This document shows, one piece after another, positions 32,610-40,059 of a stretch of DNA of 42,621 bases; within the stretch, counting starts at the first letter, position 1; every line of letters begins with the position of its first letter. Under the pieces are notes generated by a model that ran no database searches, was not told the origin of the DNA, and saw nothing but the letters and a program-made list of their open reading frames with translations. The stretch is from Clostridiales bacterium. Lineage in GTDB: Bacteria > Bacillota > Clostridia > Christensenellales > Borkfalkiaceae. The translations under genes and the position numbers were made by a program. The stretch covers positions 1 through 42,621 of the forward strand of contig SVIM01000014.1 of NCBI GenBank assembly GCA_015069485.1, written 5' to 3'.

Positions 32610-32634
32610 TAAGCCTTTTTTAATCGTTAAAACC

Positions 32635-32664
32635 AAATGGATGGGCTATATTCCCCATCCATTT
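32635..32664 (+). terminator. Terminator of the amino acid ABC operon
   Basis: AAATGGATGGG pairs with CCCATCCATTT, followed by TATTTTTTT. Confidence 0.88.
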
Positions 32665-32673
32665 TATTTTTTT

Positions 32674-32972
32674 GCAGTTTTTCGCCCCAAAATTTAAGCA
32701 CTTTCTACCCCGAAATATAAAGCAGTTTTGTCCATATATTTCAAGCGCTTGCTTCACTTTATTTAAAGTGCTTTCGCCCCAAAATTTAAGCACTCACTCC
32801 CCTACATTTCGCACGAGTATTCCCCCGCATTTCAAGCCGTTTTGTCACTATATACCGCAAGTATTCCCCCTATATTCCAAGCACTCACTCCCCTACATTT
32901 CAAGCGCTTGCGCCACTACATTTAAAGTCGTTTCACCACCGAAATTCAAGCAGTTTCGCCCCTGTAAACTTC
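32674..32972. repeat. Degenerate tandem array, 13 units of 22-24 nt
   Basis: Head-to-tail units start at 32674, 32698, 32722, 32745, 32768, 32790, 32813, 32836, 32859, 32881, 32904, 32927 and 32950. Approximate consensus is GCACTTTC-NCCCCTAYATTTCAA (23). Units 6 and 10 share GCACTCACTCCCCTACATTT exactly; units 1 and 5 share TTCGCCCCAAAATTTAAGCA. The strand is strongly C-rich. There are no unique spacers. An open frame runs through it on the plus strand, but the period is not a multiple of three, so coding is unlikely. It lies between the ABC operon terminator and the purC terminator. Confidence 0.88.
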
Positions 32973-33018
32973 CCCACTTTTTCAGCTTTGTAAAGGCGCA
33001 AGAAAAAGCTATACAAAA

Positions 33019-33042
33019 AAAGCCACCCTTGTGGGTGGCTTT
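33019..33042 (-). terminator. Terminator of purC
   Basis: AAAGCCACCC pairs with GGGTGGCTTT. Minus-strand tail TTTTTTTGT. It lies 11 bases past the purC stop. Confidence 0.9.
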
Positions 33043-33052
33043 AAATTTGCAA

Positions 33053-33736
33053 TTATCTGTTGTTAATAAGCTTGGTAAGCTCAACGGGATCAACGATTTT
33101 TCCGTCCTTATAAACGCGCATATTGCCGGAAGCAATTTCGTCAATAAGAATAACTTCGCCGTTGTTGTAGCCGAATTCAAACTTAATATCCCAAAGGTCT
33201 AAGCCGATGGATTTTAAATCGTCTGCAACTACCTTGGTGATTTTTAAGGTTTGTTCCTTCATGCTATTGAACATTTCCATGCTCATAACGCCAAGAGCAG
33301 CAAGACCTTCTGCGGTAACCAAAGGGTCGCCCTTTGCGTCGTTTTTAAAGGTGCATTCTACGTAGCCGCCTTCTAAAACGGTGCCGTCGTTAATATATTC
33401 GCCGTATCTGCGGATAAAGCTTCCGGTTGCAACTAAACGGCAAATAACTTCTAATCCATGGCCGAAAACGGTTGCGGGAAGAACTTCCATAGTAGCGTTT
33501 TCGATATCAGCGGAAACGTAATGGGTTTTTATGCCTGCTTCTTTAAGCATTTCGAAGTAGCGAACGGAAGAAATAAGGTTTGCCTTGCCAATACCTTCAA
33601 TGGTTAAGCCAACCGTGTTTTCACCGGGGTCGAACACGCCGTCTTTTCCGGTGCAATCGTCTTTAAATTTAAGCATAACGTTGCCGTTTTCAAGCTTGTA
33701 AACGTCTTTAGTCTTACCTGTGTAAAGCTTTTCCAT
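33053..33736 (-). CDS. purC: Phosphoribosylaminoimidazole-succinocarboxamide synthase
   Basis: A 227-residue SAICAR synthetase joining aspartate to CAIR with ATP in purine synthesis. Motifs: [48 protein letters not shown] (substrate loop) and [10 protein letters not shown]...[12 protein letters not shown]. Length is typical. It stands alone here, away from other pur genes. Promoter at 33786-33814; the leader of about 43 bases holds AGAGGAT before the ATG and no recognisable PurR box or purine riboswitch. Confidence 0.96.
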   Translation of the reverse strand: MEKLYTGKTKDVYKLENGNVMLKFKDDCTGKDGVFDPGENTVGLTIEGIGKANLISSVRYFEMLKEAGIKTHYVSADIENATMEVLPATVFGHGLEVICRLVATGSFIRRYGEYINDGTVLEGGYVECTFKNDAKGDPLVTAEGLAALGVMSMEMFNSMKEQTLKITKVVADDLKSIGLDLWDIKFEFGYNNGEVILIDEIASGNMRVYKDGKIVDPVELTKLINNR

Positions 33737-33785
33737 AAATAATCCTCTTAACTTAAAAATTTGGTTTATAACCTTTTACTAACTT

Positions 33786-33814
33786 ATTATAGCAATTTTT
33801 TTTGTACTTTTCAA
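33786..33814 (-). promoter_or_regulatory. purC promoter
   Basis: TTGAAA (33814-33809), 17 bases, TATAAT (33791-33786). Confidence 0.75.
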
Positions 33815-33917
33815 CGATATGAATACCCTTGAACAAAAAAAATTTAAAAAAATTTCTTTAAAAAGGCAAGGCTGCAACAGTTAAATTTTTACCCTGCCGT
33901 AAAGCCCCGCATAAATA

Positions 33918-33950
33918 TACAAGGGCGAGCCTTAAAGGCTCGCCCTTGTA
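33918..33950 (-). terminator. Terminator of the third BspA-like gene
   Basis: TACAAGGGCGAGCC pairs with GGCTCGCCCTTGTA (14 bp, 5-base loop). The core GGCGAGCCTTAAAGGCTCGCC is identical to that of the tsf terminator at 36258-36281. Confidence 0.8.
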
Positions 33951-33977
33951 TCAGTCACGTATAAAGTATAAATAATT

Positions 33978-36128
33978 TTAATCGGTGACTACCTCTCCCT
34001 TTTTATCAAGAGTACCGTCAGTACAAATTATAACGAATTCACCTGTTTCGATATTCCAGTCGGCACTCTTATCAAGGTTTTTCCACCCCTCCATTGTTCC
34101 ATTAAAGTTAATTATTGCTAATTGATTGCAGCCTTCGAACGCATAAGCCCCTATTGATGTTACCGAATTAGAAATAGTTACGATAGTTATCATAGAACCG
34201 TAACTGAACGCCCTATCGCCTATCGTAGTGACCGAGCTAGGGATGATTAATTCTGTTAATCCAAAACAATAATAGAACGCATAATTACCTATCGTTGTTA
34301 CTGAGTTAGGAATGATTACTTCTGTTAGACCGTAGCAACCGGAAAACGCATAATCGCCTATCACCGTTACTGAGTTGCCTATAGTTAATTCCGTTAGGCC
34401 AGAACATTTATTAAATGCTGAAGTGCCTATCGTAGTTACTGAGTTAGGAATAGTTAATTCTTTTAACCTCAAACAATTATAAAAAGCATAATCGCCTATC
34501 TTCGTTGCTGAGTTGCCTATAGTTAATTCCGTTAGATTAGAGCATTTATAGAACGCATAATTACCTATCGTATTGACTGAGTTAGGGATGGTTACTTCTT
34601 TTAAACTTGAACAATTATAGAACGCATTATCCCCTATCATGGTTACTGAGTTACCTATAGTTAATCCTGTTAGAGCAAAACAATAATAGAACGCGTTATC
34701 CCCTATCATAGTGGTTGAATTAGGGATAGCTACGCTAGTTAGGGTGCTGCAATACTGGAACGCAGCACCGCCAATTTCGGTTACTGAATTACCTATACTT
34801 ACTTTTTCTAATCCACTACAACTCCAAAACGCCTCTCCTCCTATCTTGAGGACCGAGTCAGGGATAGTTACGCTTGTTAGCGCACAATTATAGAACGCCC
34901 TATCCCCTATCGCGTTGACTGAGTTGCCTATGCTTACGCTAGTTAGACTGGAACAATCCATAAACACGTTGCCACCTAACTTGGTGACTGAATTAGGAAT
35001 AGTAACTTCTTTTAAACTCGAACAAGAACAGAACGCATAGCCCCCTATCGTAGTGACCGAATCAGGGATGATTACCTCTGTTAGACTGGTGCAACTCATG
35101 AACGCTCTGTTACCTATCGTAACAACTGAATCAGGAACGGTTACGCTTGCTAAGCTGGCGCACTCTTCAAATGCGCTTATTCCTATTTTGGTGACTGCGT
35201 CGCCCATGCTTACGCTAGTTAGGTTGTTGCAATACTGGAACGCAGACTCGCCGATTTCGGTTACTGAATTACCTAAAATTACTTTTTCTAATCCACCGCA
35301 ATTATAAAATGCAGACTCGCCGATTTCGGTTACAAAATCGGGGATAATAACCGAGCTTTCCGTTTTACCTATTGCATATTGAATTAATACCGTTCCGTCC
35401 TTACTGTATAGGTTGCCGTCTATAGATTTATAATTTTCGTTTTCTTCAGCCACGGCTATATTTGTTAGACCGTCACAATAATAAAACGCATAATCGCCTA
35501 TCGCAGTTACTGACTTGGGAATGGTTAATTCTGTTAATCCAGAACAATTATAGAACGCATAATCCCCTATCGCGGTTACTGAATCGGGAATAACTATGCT
35601 TATTAGGTTGGCGCAGCCATAAAATGCCTTATAGTCAATCGCCGTTACGGGAAGGTTGTTATAGATTGCTGGAATAACTAAGTTATTATCAGTTGCAGAG
35701 CCTATATCAGTTAGCGAATAGCTTTCTTCATCATCATTTAAAGCAAATTCTAACCCAGCGGAAAAATATTCATTGCATGCGTCGCATACGTTATCTCCAC
35801 CATAGTCGTGGCCCAATGCAGGAATTTCTTCATATGTAGTATAGTCGCAACGCGAGCACGTTTCGTATGCGCTCCAACCTATTTCCGTACAAGTAGCCTC
35901 CTGCGCGTTATGTAAAATTGTATCGTGCCCCAACGCAGGAATTGCTTCCGTTTGCTTATCGCCACAGCTACATACGCGTTGTTTTTCACCGCCAACGGTG
36001 CAGGTCGCCTCCGTTACGGTTACCCACTCTCCGTATTCGTGAGTATGGCATGCAGATAGCACGCCAAGCGAAAGGCTTGCCGTAAACGCCAATATTAAGC
36101 TTATTAAAACATATTTTGCCCTTTTCAT
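33978..36128 (-). CDS. BspA-like leucine-rich-repeat lipoprotein
   Basis: A 716-residue protein. Signal peptide with lipobox VLSAC, then CHTHEYGEW and three zinc-ribbon-like Cys units (CSCGD, CSRCDY, CDACNE) linked by EIPALGHD. From about residue 125 there are around 20 LRR_5/BspA repeats of 23 residues (SVTAIGDYAFYNCSGLTELT, ITIPNSVTTIG), nearly uniform, ending in a WKNLDKSADW cap. It is anchored by lipid on the surface; adhesion or host interaction is inferred. It does not share the duplicated 5' cassette of the two BspA-like genes at the left. Own promoter and terminator. Confidence 0.9.
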   Translation of the reverse strand: MKRAKYVLISLILAFTASLSLGVLSACHTHEYGEWVTVTEATCTVGGEKQRVCSCGDKQTEAIPALGHDTILHNAQEATCTEIGWSAYETCSRCDYTTYEEIPALGHDYGGDNVCDACNEYFSAGLEFALNDDEESYSLTDIGSATDNNLVIPAIYNNLPVTAIDYKAFYGCANLISIVIPDSVTAIGDYAFYNCSGLTELTIPKSVTAIGDYAFYYCDGLTNIAVAEENENYKSIDGNLYSKDGTVLIQYAIGKTESSVIIPDFVTEIGESAFYNCGGLEKVILGNSVTEIGESAFQYCNNLTSVSMGDAVTKIGISAFEECASLASVTVPDSVVTIGNRAFMSCTSLTEVIIPDSVTTIGGYAFCSCSSLKEVTIPNSVTKLGGNVFMDCSSLTSVSIGNSVNAIGDRAFYNCALTSVTIPDSVLKIGGEAFWSCSGLEKVSIGNSVTEIGGAAFQYCSTLTSVAIPNSTTMIGDNAFYYCFALTGLTIGNSVTMIGDNAFYNCSSLKEVTIPNSVNTIGNYAFYKCSNLTELTIGNSATKIGDYAFYNCLRLKELTIPNSVTTIGTSAFNKCSGLTELTIGNSVTVIGDYAFSGCYGLTEVIIPNSVTTIGNYAFYYCFGLTELIIPSSVTTIGDRAFSYGSMITIVTISNSVTSIGAYAFEGCNQLAIINFNGTMEGWKNLDKSADWNIETGEFVIICTDGTLDKKGEVVTD

Positions 36129-36155
36129 AATTTCCTCACATTTCCCATTTTTTAC

Positions 36156-36184
36156 AGTTTAACACTTTTTGCTATTTTTGTCAA
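36156..36184 (-). promoter_or_regulatory. Promoter of the BspA-like lipoprotein gene
   Basis: TTGACA (36184-36179), 17 bases, TAAACT (36161-36156). GTGAGGAA lies before the ATG. Confidence 0.75.
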
Positions 36185-36257
36185 GGGCAAACTTTTTAAC
36201 CAAAATTTAATCCGTAAAGATAATTTACTACCCATCCCCACTTCTTTTAAATAAAAA

Positions 36258-36281
36258 AGGCGAGCCTTAAAGGCTCGCCTT
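36258..36281 (-). terminator. Terminator of rpsB-tsf
   Basis: AAGGCGAGCCTT pairs with AAGGCTCGCCTT. Minus-strand tail TTTTTATTT. It lies 14 bases past tsf. Confidence 0.9.
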
Positions 36282-36294
36282 GCTTTATAGCTTA

Positions 36295-37194
36295 TTAGTT
36301 GTTTTTCATTGCTGCAACTTGTTTTGCAACTTCTGCGTTTAAGTCTTCCTTCTTCTTTTCGATGCCTTCGCCCATTTCCCAACGAACGAAACGTGCAACC
36401 TTGAATTTAGAACCGATAACTTGACCAACGGTTTGGGTATCGTCCTTAACGAAAGCCTGCTTTAAGAGGCAGTTTTCGGAATAGAACTTACCGATTTTAC
36501 CCATAACGATTTTTTCTAAAATGTTTTGGGGCTTATTAGCGTTCTTTTCGTCGTTCTTCATTTGAACGAGCATAATTTCCTTTTCCTTTTCGATAACTTC
36601 TGCAGGAACGTCGGAATCTTGAACGTAAGAAGGTTTAGCTGCTGCAATTTGTAAAGCTACGTCGTGAAGGGTTTCTTCGCTACCAGCAACAAAGTCAACT
36701 GCTTCAACCATAACGCCAACCTTACCGCCCATGTGAAGGTAGGTTTCGATTTTGCCGGAAGTTTCGTAAATTTCAAATCTACGAAGGGAAATCTTTTCAC
36801 CGATAACAGCGGTTTCGTTGGTGATAAAGTCGTTAACGGTTGCGCCGTTTAAGGGGCAAGCCTTTAAAGCTTCGATATCAGCGGGTTTGTTTTCAGCAAT
36901 AACCTTTGCAACGGTATCTACGATATTGTGGAACTTTTCGCCCTTGGATACGAAGTCGGATTCGCAGTTTACTTCAAGTAAAACGCCAACCTTTTCGCAA
37001 ACGTAAGAGCCTACTGCGCCTTCTGCAGCAATTCTAGATTCCTTTTTAACTGCTTTTGCAATTCCTCTTTCACGAAGAAGCTCTGCAGCCTTTTCCATAT
37101 CGCCGTCAGCGTCGATTAAAGCCTTTTTGCAATCTAACATACCTGCACCGCTTTTATCGCGGAGAGTCATAACGTCTTTAGCCGTAAATGCCAT
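36295..37194 (-). CDS. tsf: Translation elongation factor Ts
   Basis: A 299-residue guanine exchange factor for EF-Tu. The N-terminal TS-N/UBA domain ends with LRDKSGAGMLDCKKALIDADGD, followed by AAELLRERGIAKAVKKESRI, AAEGAVGSYV, NCESDFVSKG and VALQIAAAKPSYV, all standard EF-Ts motifs. It follows rpsB by 30 bases in the usual order and shares its promoter. GGAGAATAT before the ATG. Confidence 0.97.
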   Translation of the reverse strand: MAFTAKDVMTLRDKSGAGMLDCKKALIDADGDMEKAAELLRERGIAKAVKKESRIAAEGAVGSYVCEKVGVLLEVNCESDFVSKGEKFHNIVDTVAKVIAENKPADIEALKACPLNGATVNDFITNETAVIGEKISLRRFEIYETSGKIETYLHMGGKVGVMVEAVDFVAGSEETLHDVALQIAAAKPSYVQDSDVPAEVIEKEKEIMLVQMKNDEKNANKPQNILEKIVMGKIGKFYSENCLLKQAFVKDDTQTVGQVIGSKFKVARFVRWEMGEGIEKKKEDLNAEVAKQVAAMKNN

Positions 37195-37224
37195 AATATA
37201 TTCTCCTTAATTCTTAATTTTAAA

Positions 37225-37983
37225 TTATTCAGCTTCGCTTGCTACTACTTCTTCGATAGAGGTTGCTTCTTCTACGGGAGCAGCTTCGATAACGGGGGTT
37301 TCGCCCTGGTTAGCTTCGATAACTGCATTAGCCATTACGGACGCGATAAGCTTAATAGCGCGGATAGCGTCGTCGTTGCCGGGGATTACGTAGTCGATTA
37401 AATCGGGATCGCAGTTGGTATCGGTGATAGCAACGATGGGGATGTTAAGCTTTCTTGCTTCTGCAACTGCAATGTCTTCGTTGTGAGGGTCAACAACGAA
37501 CATAACGCCGGGAAGCTTGTTCATTTCTTTAATACCGCCAAGGTTGGTTTGAAGCTTAGTCATTTCTTCCTTTAACTTAGCAACTTCCTTTTTGGGAAGA
37601 AGGTCGAATTCGCCGTTTGCTTCCATCTTTTCAAGCTTAACCATTCTGTCGATTCTGGACTTAATGGTTTTGAAGTTGGTAAGGCAACCGCCAAGCCAAC
37701 GGCTGTTGATGTAGTACATACCGCAGCGTTCAGCTTCTTCCTTAATAGCGTCTTGCGCTTGCTTTTTAGTACCAACGAAAAGTACGGACTTGCCTTCCTT
37801 TACGGATTCAGCAACGAATTTGTAAGCTTCTTCAATAAGGCCTACGGTAAGCTGTAAGTCGATAATGTGAATGTCGTTTCTTGCAGCGTAGATGTACTTA
37901 CCCATTTTAGGGTTCCATTTTCTGGTCTGATGACCGAAGTGTACGCCAGCTTCTAAAAGCTGTTTCATAGTGATAACTGCCAT
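37225..37983 (-). CDS. rpsB: 30S ribosomal protein S2
   Basis: A 252-residue S2: [20 protein letters not shown] at the start, [55 protein letters not shown] and the C-terminal [19 protein letters not shown]. An acidic tail follows. First gene of the rpsB-tsf operon; GGAGGAAT before the ATG. The ~115-base leader could hold an S2 autoregulatory structure, but I could not fold one reliably. Confidence 0.97.
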   Translation of the reverse strand: MAVITMKQLLEAGVHFGHQTRKWNPKMGKYIYAARNDIHIIDLQLTVGLIEEAYKFVAESVKEGKSVLFVGTKKQAQDAIKEEAERCGMYYINSRWLGGCLTNFKTIKSRIDRMVKLEKMEANGEFDLLPKKEVAKLKEEMTKLQTNLGGIKEMNKLPGVMFVVDPHNEDIAVAEARKLNIPIVAITDTNCDPDLIDYVIPGNDDAIRAIKLIASVMANAVIEANQGETPVIEAAPVEEATSIEEVVASEAE

Positions 37984-38103
37984 ATTATTCCTCCGTTAAA
38001 CCTCCCCACAAACGCCACTATCTATGCGCTTACTGCGATAATGAAAAAAATTTTACCGCCACGGAGCGCGAGCCTTATGGGTGTGAATTTTTATAGCCAA
38101 AAT

Positions 38104-38132
38104 ATTTTAGCAAATTTTTTAACCGTTGGCAA
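38104..38132 (-). promoter_or_regulatory. rpsB-tsf promoter
   Basis: TTGCCA (38132-38127), 17 bases, TAAAAT (38109-38104). The expected start near 38097 gives a leader of about 115 bases. Confidence 0.7.
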
Positions 38133-38255
38133 GCAAAATGCTACCAATTTTTAAACCTTTTTAGTAATATTTTTATTGTTGTATTTTAATATCCGTATTT
38201 ATAAATCTTAATATATTTATAAAGCTTAATACAATATTTATACTAAAACCAAAAA

Positions 38256-38430
38256 GCCTTCCCTCAAGGGGAAGGTCGCTTTGCCGTAAGGCAAAAACGG
38301 ATGAGGTGTAACTCTACTAACGGTAGAGTAATTTTCGCGGGCACTTTGATGCCTTGTGATTTTGGAAAATTGAGCCGAGTTTTAAAATCGGGAACTACTC
38401 CACTGACAGTAGAGAAAATTTTACGGGCTA
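38256..38430. repeat. Composite intergenic repeat with several small hairpins
   Basis: CCTTCCC-TCAA-GGGGAAGG, TTTGCC-GTAA-GGCAAA and ACTCTAC-TAACG-GTAGAGT hairpins follow one another; then a diverged second copy of the last module occurs (CTCCACTGACAGTAGAG, followed by AATTTTACGGGC against AATTTTCGCGGGC). The CCTTCCC...GGATGAGG word is, from memory, a frequent dispersed element in Clostridia genomes. No gene is visible. Confidence 0.6.
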
Positions 38431-38471
38431 GGGAATAGCAATTTTTGTGGGTTATGCTGAAAAATGGGAAA

Positions 38472-38506
38472 GCCCGAGGGCGGTGTTGTAAAAACCGCCC
38501 TCGGGC
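38472..38506. terminator. Strong hairpin without an obvious gene
   Basis: GCCCGAGGGCGGT pairs with ACCGCCCTCGGGC (13 bp, 9-base loop). The plus side is followed by GAAAAAAC, the minus side by TTTCCCATTTTTC. No confident gene ends here, so it may terminate a small RNA or insulate the island. Confidence 0.55.
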
Positions 38507-38584
38507 GAAAAAACATTAAGTTAATATTAGGTCTAAAAATTTTAAACTACTCCCGTCCCCGTTATAATATACAATTTTTTATTT

Positions 38585-38604
38585 CTGTACCACTTTTGGT
38601 ACAG
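38585..38604. promoter_or_regulatory. Palindromic operator, site 1 (8-4-8)
   Basis: CTGTACCA-CTTT-TGGTACAG is a perfect palindrome. TGGTACAG begins exactly 17 bases before a TATAAT at 38614-38619. Related sites stand at 39905-39924 and 40854-40873. Putative binding site of the WYL regulator encoded at 40903. Confidence 0.6.
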
Positions 38605-38625
38605 CACACCCTATATAATATTATT

Positions 38626-38664
38626 ATGAAAATTATTTTTTTAGTTAAAGCACTTAAATTTTAA
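38626..38664 (+). CDS. Possible leaderless 12-residue peptide
   Basis: MKIIFLVKALKF followed by TAA. The ATG lies 6 bases after TATAAT (38614-38619), so it would be the first codon of a leaderless transcript. The layout (palindrome, 17 bases, -10, 6 bases, ATG-AAA) is the same as before the 34-residue peptide at 39946. It is very short and could be a remnant or chance. Confidence 0.3.
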   Translation: MKIIFLVKALKF

Positions 38665-38703
38665 AAAATGCTTTATTATAAAACAATTATTTCATTTAAT
38701 TAC

Positions 38704-38732
38704 TTGAAATACATAATTGTTTATATTATAAT
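38704..38732 (+). promoter_or_regulatory. Promoter of the nuclease operon
   Basis: TTGAAA at 38704-38709, 17 bases, TATAAT at 38727-38732, followed closely by AAAGGAG and the ATG at 38754. Confidence 0.75.
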
Positions 38733-38753
38733 AAAATACAAAGGAGAATATAT

Positions 38754-38948
38754 ATGCCATATTATGATATTAAAAAGGTGGAATTCACTATAAAACAAGG
38801 CAGCGGGACTTTAAAATCTAGTTGTGGTTCAATTGGAGGATTTAAAAGACCTTCAAGTCAATTCGAAGCTAATAAAATGGCTGAAGAATGGTTAAAAAAG
38901 AGATATCCCAACTGTACTATTATAGATTTAAAAGTTACCTTAAGATAA
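38754..38948 (+). CDS. Small uncharacterised protein upstream of the nuclease (64 aa)
   Basis: A 64-residue basic protein (YYDIKKVEFTIKQGSGTLKS, then FEANKMAEEWLKKRYPNCTI and a final beta strand IDLKVTLR). It looks like a small alpha/beta fold. It has an excellent ribosome site and promoter, and lies 12 bases before the endonuclease gene, so the two are co-transcribed. It may be a partner or modulator of the nuclease; this is inferred only from linkage. No family recognised. Confidence 0.7.
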   Translation: MPYYDIKKVEFTIKQGSGTLKSSCGSIGGFKRPSSQFEANKMAEEWLKKRYPNCTIIDLKVTLR

Positions 38949-38960
38949 AAAATAAGATAA

Positions 38961-39890
38961 ATGGATAAGTTAAATTATTTAGTTAAAACACTATCACGAA
39001 CAAATAGAAAGGATTATGAAAATTACATAATTAATGCTATTTATTCTAAAGTAGGGAATTATAATTTAATTCCCGTTACACAACAATATATAAAACGCGG
39101 AAACGGTTTTGCTTTAATCGATTTGTATTTTCCTCAAATCAATTTCGCTATTGAAATAGACGAAAAATATCATAACTCCAATCATCAAAAGGATTTGGAC
39201 TTGTTTAGGCAAGACGAGGTTTTCAAAGTTTTAAATAATATGTCAGAACCAGATATTGAACATATAAAAATAGATATTGAAGATGATAGCGGTAAACTAA
39301 AAACAGAATTACATAATGTTAACAAACAAATTGATAACCTTGTAACTAAAATAAAAAATAAAATCCACCTCCACTCAACACCTTTAAAATGGGAAAATGA
39401 TGATTGCAGAATAGAAAAAATAAAAGAATCAAAATGTTTGCTTTATGGTGAAGCTTTTAGTTGTTCTTTAGCAAAGCTGCTTGAACTCTTTAATAAAAAA
39501 TATAAACGCTGCCAAAGATGTTTTTATCATCTTTTTGAAGACGAAACTAAAACATTTAAATTTTGGTCACCTATTTTAGCTCTTGAAAATATTAACCCCA
39601 ACTTTAAAAACGAATGGACAAATACTATAAACGAGCAGCTAACTTTAATTGTCGAAAATCCAAAAGATGAGGCAAAAAGGATTGAACAACAAAAAACTTA
39701 CAATAAGGAGGTTGCTAAAAATACTTTCCGCATAACATTTGCCAACTATAGAAATCACTTAGGGCTTTATCAAAGAAAATTTATTGGAGTATTTAAGATC
39801 AAAGAAATGATAAATAAAGGAACCGATACACAAGCTGTAATTTTTGAACTAGTTCAAAAAAATTTCGATTTAACTTATTTAATTAAATAA
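38961..39890 (+). CDS. AbaSI/PvuRts1I-like modification-dependent restriction endonuclease
   Basis: A 309-residue protein. The N-terminal part reads SRTNRKDYENYIINAIYSKV, VTQQYIKR, FALIDLYFPQINFAIEIDEK-YH, which matches the Vsr-like PD-(D/E)XK nuclease half of AbaSI/PvuRts1I enzymes, with Asp and Glu-x-Asp as metal ligands. The C-terminal part (KYKRCQRCFYHL, KFWSPILALE, NEWTNTINEQLTLIVEN, ITFANYRNHLGLYQRKFIGV) corresponds to their SRA-like recognition half. Known members cut DNA containing 5-hydroxymethylcytosine or its glucosylated form, as in T-even phages, so an anti-phage type IV restriction role is likely. The match is from memory of family motifs. Codon use is more AT-rich than that of the housekeeping genes, suggesting transfer. 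Confidence 0.8.
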   Translation: MDKLNYLVKTLSRTNRKDYENYIINAIYSKVGNYNLIPVTQQYIKRGNGFALIDLYFPQINFAIEIDEKYHNSNHQKDLDLFRQDEVFKVLNNMSEPDIEHIKIDIEDDSGKLKTELHNVNKQIDNLVTKIKNKIHLHSTPLKWENDDCRIEKIKESKCLLYGEAFSCSLAKLLELFNKKYKRCQRCFYHLFEDETKTFKFWSPILALENINPNFKNEWTNTINEQLTLIVENPKDEAKRIEQQKTYNKEVAKNTFRITFANYRNHLGLYQRKFIGVFKIKEMINKGTDTQAVIFELVQKNFDLTYLIK

Positions 39891-39895
39891 CACCC

Positions 39896-39933
39896 ACACT
39901 ACCGCAGCACCAAATATGGTACAGCGGTAGTGT
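39896..39933. promoter_or_regulatory. Palindromic operator, site 2, within a longer hairpin
   Basis: Core CAGCACCA-AATA-TGGTACAG (39905-39924) has the same 8-4-8 geometry as site 1. It extends into 17-base arms (ACACTACCGC...GCGGTAGTGT) with two mismatches. TGGTACAG again begins 17 bases before a -10-like TATTAT (39934-39939), which stands 6 bases before the ATG at 39946. It may also act as a transcript end for the nuclease gene. Confidence 0.6.
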
Positions 39934-39945
39934 TATTATGTAGCC

Positions 39946-40050
39946 ATGAAAACATTTAGTAAAATTGTATTAGCAATAGCGGCAATATTTTTTTGGTATA
40001 TTATTTTAGCAGGTTTTGCCCTATTTTATATGCTCAAACTTATAAAATAG
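39946..40050 (+). CDS. Small hydrophobic membrane peptide (34 aa)
   Basis: MKTFSKIVLAIAAIFFWYII then LAGFALFYMLKLIK: one transmembrane helix with basic ends. An in-frame stop (39928-39930) precludes a longer frame. No Shine-Dalgarno sequence is present; the ATG is 6 bases after a TATTAT box, which would make it leaderless. The ATPase gene follows after 9 bases. Size and shape resemble small toxic or regulatory membrane peptides, but nothing else supports a toxin role. Confidence 0.6.
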   Translation: MKTFSKIVLAIAAIFFWYIILAGFALFYMLKLIK

Positions 40051-40059
40051 AGGAGAAAA

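Noticed and set aside
32674-32972. CRISPR array
   Set aside because: Units follow each other directly with no unique spacers, and there are no cas genes in the window.
32672-33202. Long open frame (176 codons) on the plus strand across the tandem repeat
   Set aside because: The 23-nt period is not a multiple of three, there is no ribosome site, the end overlaps purC antisense, and composition follows the repeat.
36152-36382. Minus-strand 76-codon frame overlapping the tsf end
   Set aside because: It overlaps tsf in another frame and runs through the tsf terminator.
37984-38100. S2-binding regulatory leader of rpsB
   Set aside because: A leader of suitable length exists, but I could not identify the conserved structure by eye, so it is not listed as a feature.
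38464-38625. Upstream part of an open frame running into the 12-residue peptide
   Set aside because: It starts inside a hairpin, has no ribosome site, and the promoter-like -10 lies within it; only the last 12 codons are considered.
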